DNA of 64,000 nt from Halalkalibacter sp. APA_J-10(15). Its GTDB lineage: Bacteria > Bacillota > Bacilli > Bacillales > Bacillaceae_D. The notes beneath the pieces were generated by a model that saw nothing but the letters and a program-made list of their open reading frames with translations, was not told the origin of the DNA and did not search any database. This document shows, one piece after another, positions 46,247 through 55,502 of this stretch (position 1 is the stretch's first letter; the number at the start of each line of letters is the position of its first letter). The stretch is taken from NCBI RefSeq assembly GCF_023017105.1, contig NZ_JALKEV010000003.1, positions 247,394 through 311,393 on the forward strand. The letters run 5' to 3'. The translations under genes and the position numbers were made by a program.

Positions 46247-46828
46247 ATGTCAAAGTTATCTTTTAATAAACTTGAGCATGCATATAGAATGGTATTTGAA
46301 AATGCAAAAGAGTTAATTGAAGAAGCTAAAATCTTATATGAGCACAAAAAATACGCAAGGGCTTATGCTTTGGCACAGATTGCACATGAAGAGTTAGCGA
46401 AACTACCAATTATTTTTCATGAGGCAACTAGAATGTATTATGGAGAAAGAAACAATTGGAAATCATTTAATAGAAGATTAAGAAGTCATGAATACAAAAA
46501 TAGCCTAAATCATTTATTAATTAAAGCAGGTAACTTAAAAACAGGACTTCCTGAAAAAATGGAAGACGATGTTAGAGAGGTAAATAATCTAAAAAATAGT
46601 AGTTTGTATGCAGATTTTAAAAATAATAATTACACAAAACCAACTCAAGAATTTAATGCAATTAAGGCTGAAGAAAAGATCATAATTGCTGTAAAACAAT
46701 TTGATATATGGGAACAAGCCGAATATCATGAAGAAGGAAATATAAAAAAGTTCCTGCACACTGATGAGGGTAAGGACTTGGCAATTGCGTTTGAAGGAAT
46801 AGGATTAATAAAAAGCAAAATAGAATAG
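46247..46828 (+). CDS. AbiV-like HEPN abortive infection protein
   Basis: 193 residues. YARAYALAQIAHEELAKLPIIF (about 36-57) is the AbiV-family signature (A-x2-L-x2-I-A-x-EE-x-x-K), and RRLRSH (76-81) fits the HEPN R-x4-H ribonuclease motif. Lactococcal AbiV blocks phage protein synthesis during infection. Here it lies between early genes and the packaging genes, so it is probably a cargo gene giving superinfection exclusion. AGAGGTGG precedes ATG. Confidence 0.8.
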   Translation: MSKLSFNKLEHAYRMVFENAKELIEEAKILYEHKKYARAYALAQIAHEELAKLPIIFHEATRMYYGERNNWKSFNRRLRSHEYKNSLNHLLIKAGNLKTGLPEKMEDDVREVNNLKNSSLYADFKNNNYTKPTQEFNAIKAEEKIIIAVKQFDIWEQAEYHEEGNIKKFLHTDEGKDLAIAFEGIGLIKSKIE

Positions 46829-46903
46829 TAGAAATTCTTCTTCTAATGTTTATAGCTCATAGTATTTGTATTTAACTTGTAAATTGTAAGGCGGTGAAAA
46901 TAA

Positions 46904-47320
46904 ATGATAATCATAGATGAAAGAAAAAATAAAGTGATAAATGATTTAGTTGAGGGAGTAAAAACTAAAACGGCTATAGCAAAAGATGCAGGTATTTCAA
47001 GACAAGCTATATATGATTGGTTAAATGATGAAGATTTTAGAACAGAGCTAGACAGACGGCTACAGCAACGAAAAGTCTTTGTTGAAAAAGTAATTGACAG
47101 TAAACTCGAAGATGCAGTTAGTGAATTATTAAAATTAGCAAGCACCACTGAAAACGCTCGTGTAAAAGCTCAAGTACTGGAATACATTATTGATAGGGGA
47201 TTGGGCAAACCTACATCAACACATAAAATTGATACAACATCAAATAATAATAAACAAGTAGATAAAGATATCCTTGATGCTGAGTTTGAAGAGTGGGAAG
47301 TTGATAAGGATGAGGAATAA
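46904..47320 (+). CDS. Terminase small subunit-like protein
   Basis: 138 residues. The N-terminal helix-turn-helix GVKTKTAIAKDAGISRQAIYDWLNDEDF, central helices and acidic tail are the phBC6A51-type small terminase pattern. It would recognise pac/cos DNA. AAGGCGGTGA before ATG. Unusually, the large subunit starts only 1.7 kb later, with a recombinase and a membrane protein in between. Confidence 0.75.
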   Translation: MIIIDERKNKVINDLVEGVKTKTAIAKDAGISRQAIYDWLNDEDFRTELDRRLQQRKVFVEKVIDSKLEDAVSELLKLASTTENARVKAQVLEYIIDRGLGKPTSTHKIDTTSNNNKQVDKDILDAEFEEWEVDKDEE

Positions 47321-47345
47321 AAAACTTTCCCTTATATCATTGTGA

Positions 47346-48170
47346 TCAAGAGAAAGCTTTTGAGACAGCTTCAGCCATTTCTTTTGCAGTTGGGTTAGTG
47401 TAACGTCTAGTAGTATTAATGTCTCTATGTCCAGCAAGTGAAGCGATTGTAACTAAATCAATATTCTTTCGAGCTAATGTTGAACAAAACGTATGACGTA
47501 ATAAATGTGGATGCACATTGTATTCATTTAACATGGTTTGAATCATTCTCACGGATATTCGTCCACGCTTGGAGATAAATAATGCTTCGTTTTGATCCTC
47601 TCTATTGTCAAGATAGCGTTTAATGTATTTGAATTGTTTAGCATTAAAATAAACATAACGACTTTCATTTGATTTAGATTCCCTAATAAATACAGTGTAT
47701 GTGCCGTTAGTGTATGTGATGTCTTCTCTATTGATGGATGCTACTTCAGAGACACGACAACCAGAAAATAAAAGGAAATCGAATATAGCTAAGTCACGCT
47801 CTTTGGTGGAACTAGTTTTATTGTTAGCGATGGATAAGCGTATAGATTGCCATTCTTGTTCATTTAAGCCTTTAGCTTCTTGTTTGCTTATGTGTTTAAC
47901 TTTTTGTATGTCTATATCTTTAACGGCATGTGATTGATTTGACCAATTACAAAAGGTTCGTACAGATGCAAAGATACGGTTAACAGTGGATGGAGAGTAT
48001 TCCTTTTCAAGTTGATGGATGAATTGCTGAACAATTAGATCATTCAATGAATCTATGTCTACATTATGTTTACTGATATATGACTCAAGTTTAGCCAAGT
48101 CTTGCTCATAGCTCTTGATTGTGTTAGGACTTTTCTTGTGCTTGATTGTGTCTATAAACTGTTCGATCAT
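47346..48170 (-). CDS. Second tyrosine recombinase, XerC/D-like
   Basis: 274 residues on the minus strand. Core-binding domain (SPNTIKSYEQDLAKLESYI, SPSTVNRIFASVRTFCNW) and complete catalytic set: Arg in GCRVSEVA (139), Lys in RESKSNESR, HLLRH (222-226), GHRDINTTRRY (His 248, Tyr 257). ATG with AAGGAGAGA upstream. It is far from either att site and opposed to all neighbours, so it may invert or resolve DNA, or belong to a smaller element inserted between the terminase genes. Confidence 0.9.
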   Translation of the reverse strand: MIEQFIDTIKHKKSPNTIKSYEQDLAKLESYISKHNVDIDSLNDLIVQQFIHQLEKEYSPSTVNRIFASVRTFCNWSNQSHAVKDIDIQKVKHISKQEAKGLNEQEWQSIRLSIANNKTSSTKERDLAIFDFLLFSGCRVSEVASINREDITYTNGTYTVFIRESKSNESRYVYFNAKQFKYIKRYLDNREDQNEALFISKRGRISVRMIQTMLNEYNVHPHLLRHTFCSTLARKNIDLVTIASLAGHRDINTTRRYTNPTAKEMAEAVSKAFS

Positions 48171-48193
48171 ATGAATCTCTCCTTATAAATTAG

Positions 48194-48288
48194 TTATACG
48201 CAATTAAGAGTATTAAAATAAAAGTAATTATTGCACGAAAACCTTATGTATTTATAGCTATTTTATTATTTAATTGCGTATAAGTCAA
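48194..48288 (-). promoter_or_regulatory. Promoter of the second recombinase with paired operators
   Basis: On the minus strand TTGACT (48288-48283), 17 bases, TAAAAT (48265-48260). The perfect 14-bp inverted pair TTATACGCAATTAA / TTAATTGCGTATAA lies at 48194-48207 and 48270-48283: one copy fills the promoter spacer, the other is just before the ribosome site. A half match GCAATTAA is at 48296. This suggests tight control of the recombinase, perhaps by looping. Confidence 0.75.
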
Positions 48289-48467
48289 GTTATCTGCAAT
48301 TAAATTCAAAGCGAAATTGACAACTGATCGGTTGAAGTGGATAGGGGCATTCTATTTTAGGATTCTGAAATACCCCTGCAACAAGCTACACAATTTTTTT
48401 TATAATTTTCTCAGTTTTGACTTTTAATATGGTAATCTTTTAACAGGACATGTTAGGAGGTTATCTA

Positions 48468-48956
48468 TTGGAAATCACTGCTGAACACATTCAAGGATTT
48501 ACTGTTGGGATAGTGCCATCAATTATAACAATAGGATTGTTCATTTATCTTCATTTCTTTATTGATAGAGGTAGCTTAGGTATACAAGTAGAACAATACC
48601 GAGTATATATGCTTCAAAGAGGTAGTGGGGGAGATCGTCTGATCACTCCCCTAGCAGAAGAAGAGTATAATAATGTATCATATGGAATGGACTTGAAGAT
48701 ACTTTTATGTAATAAAGGAAAAAGGAAATTAAGTGTTCACACAATTAAACTATCTAATCCTAATTTTAAACAGACTGTTATAATTAGCAATAGAATTGTT
48801 GAATTACTTGACGGTGATAGTAAAAAAGAAATTTTTAACTTAGAAATTAGTTTATCTGAATCTAAGACTGTACTTAAAAACAAGAATACCAAATTAGTTT
48901 TTTTTGATAACAGAGGTAAGAAAAAAACAATTAAATTAGGAAAAGCTTCTATATAA
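48468..48956 (+). CDS. Membrane-anchored hypothetical protein
   Basis: 162 residues from TTG 48468 (TTAGGAGGTT upstream; an ATG at 48450 lies before this site). N-terminal membrane helix (about 10-30: VGIVPSIITIGLFIYLHFF), then a predicted beta-rich soluble domain. Looks like a cargo gene between the terminase subunits. No family recognised. Confidence 0.6.
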   Translation: MEITAEHIQGFTVGIVPSIITIGLFIYLHFFIDRGSLGIQVEQYRVYMLQRGSGGDRLITPLAEEEYNNVSYGMDLKILLCNKGKRKLSVHTIKLSNPNFKQTVIISNRIVELLDGDSKKEIFNLEISLSESKTVLKNKNTKLVFFDNRGKKKTIKLGKASI

Positions 48957-48983
48957 CTCATCCGATTAGGATGGGTTCTTTTT
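48956..48983 (+). terminator. Terminator
   Basis: 8-bp stem ACTCATCC/GGATGGGT with GATTA loop, then TCTTTTT. Confidence 0.75.
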
Positions 48984-49012
48984 ATATGTTCCTATAATTT
49001 TATCATACGGAG

Positions 49013-50773
49013 GTGAAAATCATACAAAACTTTAACACTACTGAGAATCGTAAACTGCTCAGAGAATATCTATATATAGACTTTACTAAAAACAGAGGTT
49101 TAGACTCATCAACAGCAAAAGAACGAGTCAAACAACTCATAATCAAGCATGATAATAACCTATTCGGTCAAAACAGCCTCGCCTACTCACTCGGTAAACG
49201 CTCCTTATCATTCTTCTGTCAATACTTCTTACAAGACTTCTTCATACCAAAAGAAAATAATGTTGTACGTCCTCTCGCTCCTGTTCATTATGAAGTATGG
49301 AAGCAGCTTGAAGATATCTTTATTCATCATAAGCATGATAAGCAAGAGTTTATCCTTCCTCGTGGTTGTGCTAAAACTACAATTATTGATATGGCTCTAA
49401 GTTGTTATCTCCATTGTTACAGACTGAGTACATTTACAATTGTTCTTGCTAATCGTGAGTTAGATGCTGTTAACTTTGTAGATCAAACTAAGCAAGCTTT
49501 AAAGACTCCTCATTTAGTCCATACATTCGGTAACTTGGTTAATCCTCGTAAGCGTACAGTCAATAAACTTGAATTAGAATTAGATAACAATACTAAAATT
49601 CAAGCTTATTCCTCTGGTTCTTCTGTTCGTGGAGCTGGTTACATATCCCCCAAAGGTATTTACCGTCCTATGGTTTACATTGCAGATGATTATATTGCTG
49701 AAAGTGACATTCTCACAGATGATAGCAAGCATAAGAAGTATCAAAAGTGGCTTAAGGAAGTAGAAGAAGGTGGAGATGAAGCTGTTTATCGTAATGGTAA
49801 ATTGATTAAGCCAGCTACTAAGTTTCTTGTATTAGGTACACCACTTGCTCAAGGTGATTTCATTGATTCCATTTCTAAGAATCCTGAATATAAAGTATTC
49901 CATAGAAGCGTTGTAGACTTTGATATTGATAAATATTTTGAGCAGCACAAGTATTGGCAAGAGTTTAGAAATATTCTCTTTGATGATAAGCGTGAAGATG
50001 CTAAAGAGGATGCAAAAGAATACTACATAGCTAATAAAGAGCAAATGGAGTTCCAAACAATATGGGAAAAGTACGATTGTTACAAGTTAGCATTGAAGTA
50101 TTTTGGTAAACGACTTGCTTTCATGCAAGAACTAATGTGTAGCGTTGAAAATATTGGTGATAAGTGGTTTAAATCTAATATTACTAAGCCTTCATCAGAG
50201 ATTGAAGAGAATACATTCACTAAGACTATGCTTACCATTGATACGGCTGGAGTTAAGAATAAAAATAAAGCACGTTCCGATTACTTTGCTTTTGTTGTTG
50301 GTTCTCAAGCTGATAATGGCTTTAAGTATATCCGTAAAGGGCAGCTTAGAAAGTTTAATGAATTTGATCAGTACATAAAACATGTGATTGATTTACTTAA
50401 AGAATTTGAGGATATCACGCATGTGTTTATCGAGAAAAATACATATAACGGTTTAGATGTTGAACGTATTGAAACAGAAATTCTTAAGCATGAATCACTG
50501 GTTAAGCGTGGTATTACCTTTATTAATGAAATGCAGCGTAAGAATAAGGATGAAAAGATTTCTACTATTGTCTCAGATGTAGACAACGGTAGAATTATTT
50601 TTTGTGAACAGGGAGTCGAAAAAAGTGCATTAGATCAGCTTATGGACTTTAGCGGTCAGCAGTTCACTCTCCATGATGATTTTGCCGATTGTTTGGCAGA
50701 ATTTGCAAACAGAATTGAAGAAATTCAAGTCAAAAAAGAAATTAAATCCATCCCTAGAGGGTGGCTTTTTTAG
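49013..50773 (+). CDS. terL: Terminase large subunit
   Basis: 586 residues. ATPase domain with the Walker A-like LPRGCAKTT (115-123) and the Walker B region MVYIADDYI (220-228); nuclease domain with MLTIDTAG (Asp 410), FIEKNTYNG and FADCLAEF. It packages DNA through the portal. GTG 49013 overlaps the GGAGGTG site; a start 8 bases downstream of the site would need a rare codon (ATA), so the exact start is open. The gene seems less AT-rich and more pyrimidine-heavy at third positions than its neighbours. Confidence 0.92.
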   Translation: MKIIQNFNTTENRKLLREYLYIDFTKNRGLDSSTAKERVKQLIIKHDNNLFGQNSLAYSLGKRSLSFFCQYFLQDFFIPKENNVVRPLAPVHYEVWKQLEDIFIHHKHDKQEFILPRGCAKTTIIDMALSCYLHCYRLSTFTIVLANRELDAVNFVDQTKQALKTPHLVHTFGNLVNPRKRTVNKLELELDNNTKIQAYSSGSSVRGAGYISPKGIYRPMVYIADDYIAESDILTDDSKHKKYQKWLKEVEEGGDEAVYRNGKLIKPATKFLVLGTPLAQGDFIDSISKNPEYKVFHRSVVDFDIDKYFEQHKYWQEFRNILFDDKREDAKEDAKEYYIANKEQMEFQTIWEKYDCYKLALKYFGKRLAFMQELMCSVENIGDKWFKSNITKPSSEIEENTFTKTMLTIDTAGVKNKNKARSDYFAFVVGSQADNGFKYIRKGQLRKFNEFDQYIKHVIDLLKEFEDITHVFIEKNTYNGLDVERIETEILKHESLVKRGITFINEMQRKNKDEKISTIVSDVDNGRIIFCEQGVEKSALDQLMDFSGQQFTLHDDFADCLAEFANRIEEIQVKKEIKSIPRGWLF

Positions 50774-50785
50774 TGAGGTGAAAGA

Positions 50786-52081
50786 ATGGTAAGAAATGAA
50801 TTAATTTTAAATTTAATTAAAGAGTTAGATAAACAACGACCGAAGTATTTAAAATTAAAACAATACTACGATGGTGATCACAGAGTGTTGCACGAGAAAT
50901 CAAAAGTTGATAGTACCAAATCAGATGAGCGTGTTTTCTTTAACTATTGTCGTAAGACAGTATCTAATTACACTGGTTATCTACTTGGTAAGCCTGTCAA
51001 TTACTCGCATCGAAAGGGAGATAAAGAGTTTTTAGATACCATTGATTATTACTATTCTCAGTGGGAAAAAGAACACAATATCAATCTTAAACAACAAACA
51101 GAAATCTATGGAACAGTATTTGAAACAGCTTATATCAATACTGATGGAGAATTTCGTTGTGCTATTTTCAATCCACTTGAAATGATTGTTTTGAATGATG
51201 GCTCAATTGAAAGGAACGTATCTGTAGCTGTTCGGAAATATCAAATTCCGTTTGATGATTCTGTCTATGTAGATGTTTGGGATAGGGAGCACTTTTCTAG
51301 GTATAAATTAGAGGATGGTTTACAGCGACTAGAACAGAAAAAACATTTTTTCTCTAGATGTCCTGTTACAGAAATTCCAAATAATGATCTTAAGAAGTCT
51401 GCATTTGCTGATATTATTCGTATTGTTGATATCTATAACTCTATTAATAGTACAGCAGCAAATGAGATCCAAGATCACCGCTCCGCTTATCTTGTTATAG
51501 AAGATGCTGATTTAACACACAAAGAAGCACAAAAAATGAAAGAAAATGGCATAATCTTAACTCCAAAAGGTTCTAAAGTATATTGGGCAACTAAAGATAT
51601 TAATGGTTCGTTCGTGAAGGACATGTTGAAAGATTGGCAAGATGAAATATACATTCAGACTAATCAAGTCAACTTAAACGAAAATTTTCAGAGCAATACT
51701 TCAGGTGTAAGTATTCGCTTAAAACTTCAGGAGTTGGAGAACCTCTCAGCGATAAAGGAGGCTATTTTTGAAAAAGCATTGAAAAAGAGAATGAAATTAT
51801 TTTGTGAATGGCTCAAACATGCAAAAAATAAAGAATTTAACAGTAATCAAATCTCTGTTTCCTTCACTCGAAATGTACCAGTTGATGAAGCGTCTATTGT
51901 GCAGATGGTTAAAGACTTACAAGGGATTTTACCGACAGAAGAATTAATTTCATGGCTACCAAAGGTAAATAATCCTTCATTGTCTATTCAAAAATTAGAA
52001 TCTGAAAACGATTCTTCAAATTTTACAAATGATCTAAGAGAGCGTAATCAATTAGGTGGGTTAAATGGACAAACTCAATAA
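50786..52081 (+). CDS. Portal protein, SPP1 gp6-like
   Basis: 431 residues with the family pattern: KLKQYYDGDHRVL near the start, VSNYTGYLLGKPVNYS, the FETAYINTDGE region and the long C-terminal helical part (SGVSIRLKLQELENLSAIKEAIFEKALKKR). Forms the dodecameric DNA entry channel. The next gene overlaps its end by 17 bases. Confidence 0.92.
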   Translation: MVRNELILNLIKELDKQRPKYLKLKQYYDGDHRVLHEKSKVDSTKSDERVFFNYCRKTVSNYTGYLLGKPVNYSHRKGDKEFLDTIDYYYSQWEKEHNINLKQQTEIYGTVFETAYINTDGEFRCAIFNPLEMIVLNDGSIERNVSVAVRKYQIPFDDSVYVDVWDREHFSRYKLEDGLQRLEQKKHFFSRCPVTEIPNNDLKKSAFADIIRIVDIYNSINSTAANEIQDHRSAYLVIEDADLTHKEAQKMKENGIILTPKGSKVYWATKDINGSFVKDMLKDWQDEIYIQTNQVNLNENFQSNTSGVSIRLKLQELENLSAIKEAIFEKALKKRMKLFCEWLKHAKNKEFNSNQISVSFTRNVPVDEASIVQMVKDLQGILPTEELISWLPKVNNPSLSIQKLESENDSSNFTNDLRERNQLGGLNGQTQ

Positions 52082-52934
52082 CGAATTGCTCAATTTACTT
52101 GAGGATCTTCTTGAACAATCAGATGATTCGTTTGAAGAAGTCTTAATAGAGTATCAAAATAGCAGGGATAAATTGAAGCAAATGATTGCTCAAATATACA
52201 TGCAATATGGTATTGATGGTGAATTAGACTTTAATCAACTTCAGCGTACTGGTGTCCTTAAACAATTTAATGAGCAAGTTGAAGAGGAATTAGTTAAGAT
52301 AGGCACTCTTGAAGTTTTTACAATAACAGCTATTTTAGGCGCAGCATTTACTCAATCATATTATCGTTCTGCTTTTACTTTGGAGCAAAATCTAAATGTT
52401 GGTATTAACTTTAATCGTGTTAATCAATCCATACTTGATGAATTTATTAATCAAAATTGGTCGAAAAAACATTTTTCAGATAGAATATGGGCTAATCAGA
52501 ATGCTTTGAGAAAAGCTCTATCTACTAACCTTGAAAAAGGTATTAGAAATGGAGACAAGCTTGATAAAGTCGCCAAAATATTTGATGCACAGTTTAAAAG
52601 CAGATCTTCAGAGTCTATGCGATTGGTTAGAACTGAAACTGCGAAAATAATTGAGGAATCCAGAGAAAAGATTTATGCAGAAAATGGGATTGGAAAAATT
52701 CAATGGCTTTCTACTCTCGATAGTGTTACGTCAGAGGGTTGTATTGAACTCGATGGACAGATATTTGATATAGATGATCACAATAAACCTGATTGTCCTA
52801 GGCATCCGAATTGTCGGTCTACCTATGTGCCATATTTAGAAATAGGTACAAACATTCGTAAGGATAATAAAACCAAAGAGTACATTCCATATCAAAACTA
52901 TAACGAATGGGCAGAAGCTAACGATATTGCTTAG
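52065..52934 (+). CDS. Minor head protein, SPP1 gp7 / Mu gpF-like
   Basis: 289 residues; the C-terminal Mu F-like domain is clear: SMRLVRTETAKIIEES, WLSTLDSVTSEGCIELDGQIFDIDD and PDCPRHPNCRSTYVPYL. It enters procapsids with the portal and is linked to DNA ejection in SPP1. Starts inside the portal gene. Confidence 0.9.
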   Translation: MDKLNNELLNLLEDLLEQSDDSFEEVLIEYQNSRDKLKQMIAQIYMQYGIDGELDFNQLQRTGVLKQFNEQVEEELVKIGTLEVFTITAILGAAFTQSYYRSAFTLEQNLNVGINFNRVNQSILDEFINQNWSKKHFSDRIWANQNALRKALSTNLEKGIRNGDKLDKVAKIFDAQFKSRSSESMRLVRTETAKIIEESREKIYAENGIGKIQWLSTLDSVTSEGCIELDGQIFDIDDHNKPDCPRHPNCRSTYVPYLEIGTNIRKDNKTKEYIPYQNYNEWAEANDIA

Positions 52935-53036
52935 CTTTTTTATTATGTCTTTTTTCCATGTTGCAGACGTTAAAGAACAATGTGGTACAAAAATTTACAC
53001 TTTATGGCTACGGACATGAAGGGTAGGAGGATAAAA

Positions 53037-53621
53037 ATGAATTTAGAAGATATTAAGAAATTTTTAGAAGAAAACAAGGATCAAGAGGAAGTCAAAGCAT
53101 ACGTTGAGGGGTTATCTAAAATAACACCTAATGGAGTAACAGCTTTTCTTGAAACAGATGAAGGGAAGAAGCTATTACAACCTAGACTAGACAAGTATTT
53201 TACTACAGGTTTAGAGACTTGGAAGAGCAATAACCTCCAAAAGCTAGTAGAAGAGGAAGTAGCTAAAAAGAATCCTTCTGAAACTCCTGAGCAAAAAGAG
53301 ATTAGAGAATTGAAGGAGAAATTTGCAGCTATTGAGCAAGAAAAGACAAGGGAAACGTTGAAAAACAAGGCTTTGTCTACTCTTACTGAAAAGAAGCTTC
53401 CAACATTCTTATTAGATTACTTGATTGGTAATGATGAGGATTCCACTAATAAAAGCCTTACTAAGTTTGAGGAAACATGGAATTTACAATTGCAGTCAGT
53501 AAAAGAAGAACTATTAAAGGAAAACGGAACTACTATTACTGATGGTAGTTCAAGTCAAGGTAGTACAGACAATATGTCTGCAAGAGAATTAATGAGTCAA
53601 GCGTACTCGCAAACAAAATAA
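53037..53621 (+). CDS. Scaffolding protein (DUF4355-like)
   Basis: 194 residues from ATG 53037 (TAGGAGGAT site). Charged helical body (PSETPEQKEIRELKEKFAAIEQEKTRE) and a polar tail ending with MSARELMSQAYSQTK. Composition and position between minor head protein and major capsid protein define the scaffold. Confidence 0.85.
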   Translation: MNLEDIKKFLEENKDQEEVKAYVEGLSKITPNGVTAFLETDEGKKLLQPRLDKYFTTGLETWKSNNLQKLVEEEVAKKNPSETPEQKEIRELKEKFAAIEQEKTRETLKNKALSTLTEKKLPTFLLDYLIGNDEDSTNKSLTKFEETWNLQLQSVKEELLKENGTTITDGSSSQGSTDNMSARELMSQAYSQTK

Positions 53622-53652
53622 TAAAAAATGAAAAGGTAAAGGTGATTATATT

Positions 53653-54582
53653 ATGGCTATTACATTATTAGAAAGTGCAAAATTATCTCAAAATACACTA
53701 AAAAGAGGAGTTGCTACAACATTTGTTCAGAATGCATCTGTGCTTCAAATGATGCCTTTTATGGATATTGTCGGTAACGCATACACTTACAATGAAGAGA
53801 AAACTCTTCCTGGGGTTGCATTCCGTGGAGTAAATGAAGGATATGAGGAATCCACTGGTACAGTAAATCCAAAGACTGAGAGTCTTGTAATTCTTGGTGG
53901 AGATGCTGATACAGATAAATACATTGCTCAAACTCGTTCTAATATTAATGATCAACGTGCTGTTCAAACAGCACTAAAGACAAAAGCTCTTGCTTTTCAA
54001 TTTCAAGACTCATTTTTTAATGGAGACACTGCAACAAATGCGAAGTCTTTTGATGGTCTAAAGAAGCGTTTGACAGGTGGTCAAGTTATCAATGCTGACA
54101 CTAATGGTCTATCTATTGGTACTGATACTGTTAGTATGAACCGTTTTATGGAAGCATTAGACGCTTTAATTTACCAAGTACAAGGTAAAGCAGATGCTTT
54201 GTTTATGGACTCTAAGACACTATTGAAAGTAAAGTCTATTGCTCGTCAATTAGGTTACTTTGATAATACTGTAGATGCATTTGGTCGCTCAGTATTTGCT
54301 TATGATGGAGTACCATTCTTTGAGGCTGGTGAAACAGTTGATGGTAGTAAAGTCATCGGACATGAAGAGACTCAAGGTGAAGCAACAAACACTACTTCTA
54401 TTTATGCAGTCAAATTTGGTGCTGATGAGTTTGTATCTGGATTAACAAATGGTGGTGTTCAGGTTTATGATATTGGTGAGCTTGAGTCGAAGCCAGCTTA
54501 CCGTACACGTATCGAGTTCTACACTGGCATTGGTATCTTTAATGGTAAGTCAGCAGCACGTCTTAAAGGTTTAATTGTTTAA
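53653..54582 (+). CDS. Major capsid protein
   Basis: 309 residues, HK97-fold length. MAITLLESAKLSQNTLKRGVATTF, the ALKTKALAFQFQDSFFNGDT segment and the DALFMDSKTLLKVKSIARQLG helix are typical of SPP1-like or related capsids. Its codon choice looks more optimised than that of neighbours, as expected for an abundant protein. A hairpin follows at once. Confidence 0.88.
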   Translation: MAITLLESAKLSQNTLKRGVATTFVQNASVLQMMPFMDIVGNAYTYNEEKTLPGVAFRGVNEGYEESTGTVNPKTESLVILGGDADTDKYIAQTRSNINDQRAVQTALKTKALAFQFQDSFFNGDTATNAKSFDGLKKRLTGGQVINADTNGLSIGTDTVSMNRFMEALDALIYQVQGKADALFMDSKTLLKVKSIARQLGYFDNTVDAFGRSVFAYDGVPFFEAGETVDGSKVIGHEETQGEATNTTSIYAVKFGADEFVSGLTNGGVQVYDIGELESKPAYRTRIEFYTGIGIFNGKSAARLKGLIV

Positions 54583-54605
54583 TAAATATACATAGTTTGA
54601 ACGTT

Positions 54606-54631
54606 AGGAAGGGCTTAATGTCCTTCCTTTC
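54606..54631 (+). terminator. Hairpin after the capsid gene
   Basis: 7-bp stem AGGAAGG/CCTTCCT with TTT C after it. It may be an mRNA-stabilising stem or partial terminator within the late operon. Confidence 0.55.
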
Positions 54632-54655
54632 ATTATTGTGTGAAGGAGTGATTAG

Positions 54656-54853
54656 ATGTATAAAATTAAAACACCAAATGAACGTTACAATGGTGAGACT
54701 TACGGTGTCACTTTTTTTAATGGACAGGGTGAAACCGAAAATGAAGAAGTAAAGAATGTACTGGTGAATGATTTTGGTTATGAATTGGTAAAGAAAGAAG
54801 CAGTAAAAGCCAAATCTCCAACAACAAAGAAAAGCACCTCACAAAGTAAATAG
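54656..54853 (+). CDS. Small head-associated protein
   Basis: 65 residues: a short beta domain (YKIKTPNERYNGETYGVTFFNGQGE, then NDFGYELV) and a Lys/Ser/Thr tail. It resembles the YqbF-type or head-fibre peptides that often sit behind capsid genes. GAAGGAGTGA precedes ATG. Confidence 0.6.
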   Translation: MYKIKTPNERYNGETYGVTFFNGQGETENEEVKNVLVNDFGYELVKKEAVKAKSPTTKKSTSQSK

Positions 54854-54864
54854 GCGGTGAGAAT

Positions 54865-55170
54865 GTGAGTGAAATACAGAACCTCCAATTATTATTGGAT
54901 TTAAAAGAAGCCACTGATGAGGAAATTCAATTACTATACCTTTACATAGAGAGTGCTCAAGATTTTATTTATGATTACTGTAACGTTACTGAAATCCCTC
55001 CTACATTAAGAACTGTAGTCAATGAAATGGTTGTATTTCTTTACCGTAGTCGAGGAGTAGAAAATGTTTATTCAGAAAGTGAAGGTAGCCTTAGTGAAAA
55101 TTATATTACTGAATATCCTCAAAACATAATGAATCGTTTAAATCGTCATAGAAAGATTCGTGTAATATGA
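54865..55170 (+). CDS. Head-tail connector, gp15/gp6-like
   Basis: 101 residues from GTG. Helical adaptor pattern: LLLDLKEATDEEIQLLYLYIESAQDFIYDYCN, then VNEMVVFLYRSRGVENVYSESEGS. It attaches below the portal in SPP1 and HK97-like phages. Overlaps the next start by 4 bases (ATGA). Confidence 0.82.
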   Translation: MSEIQNLQLLLDLKEATDEEIQLLYLYIESAQDFIYDYCNVTEIPPTLRTVVNEMVVFLYRSRGVENVYSESEGSLSENYITEYPQNIMNRLNRHRKIRVI

Positions 55171-55502
55171 GACTTACAAAAAAGTTATACATAGTCACCA
55201 TTGAAAGAGGAGAGGTCATTGATTACACTCCATTAGGACAACCAATTTATGCCGATAGCAAAACAATTTATACTCCATTCAAGTGTAAAACTGAACCATA
55301 TTCCAACCATAAGGCAGAGTATCAATATGGTGTATTTGTGGATTGCAGTCATCGTGTTTTTTGCCGACCAAATAAAAATATTAAAATACTATCAAAATTA
55401 AAATTTAATCAAAACGAAGAAAGTGAAGAGTATGAGGTAACACAAGTGTTGGAGTATGATCGTCATATGGAAGTTTTGATGAAACGGACAGGAGGTGCTT
55501 AA
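55167..55502 (+). CDS. Head closure protein, gp16-like
   Basis: 111 residues, small beta barrel (LYIVTIERGEVIDYTPLGQPIYADSKTIYTPFKCKTEP). Position and length correspond to SPP1 gp16, the stopper that retains DNA. Overlaps the next gene by 8 bases. Confidence 0.72.
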   Translation: MRLTKKLYIVTIERGEVIDYTPLGQPIYADSKTIYTPFKCKTEPYSNHKAEYQYGVFVDCSHRVFCRPNKNIKILSKLKFNQNEESEEYEVTQVLEYDRHMEVLMKRTGGA

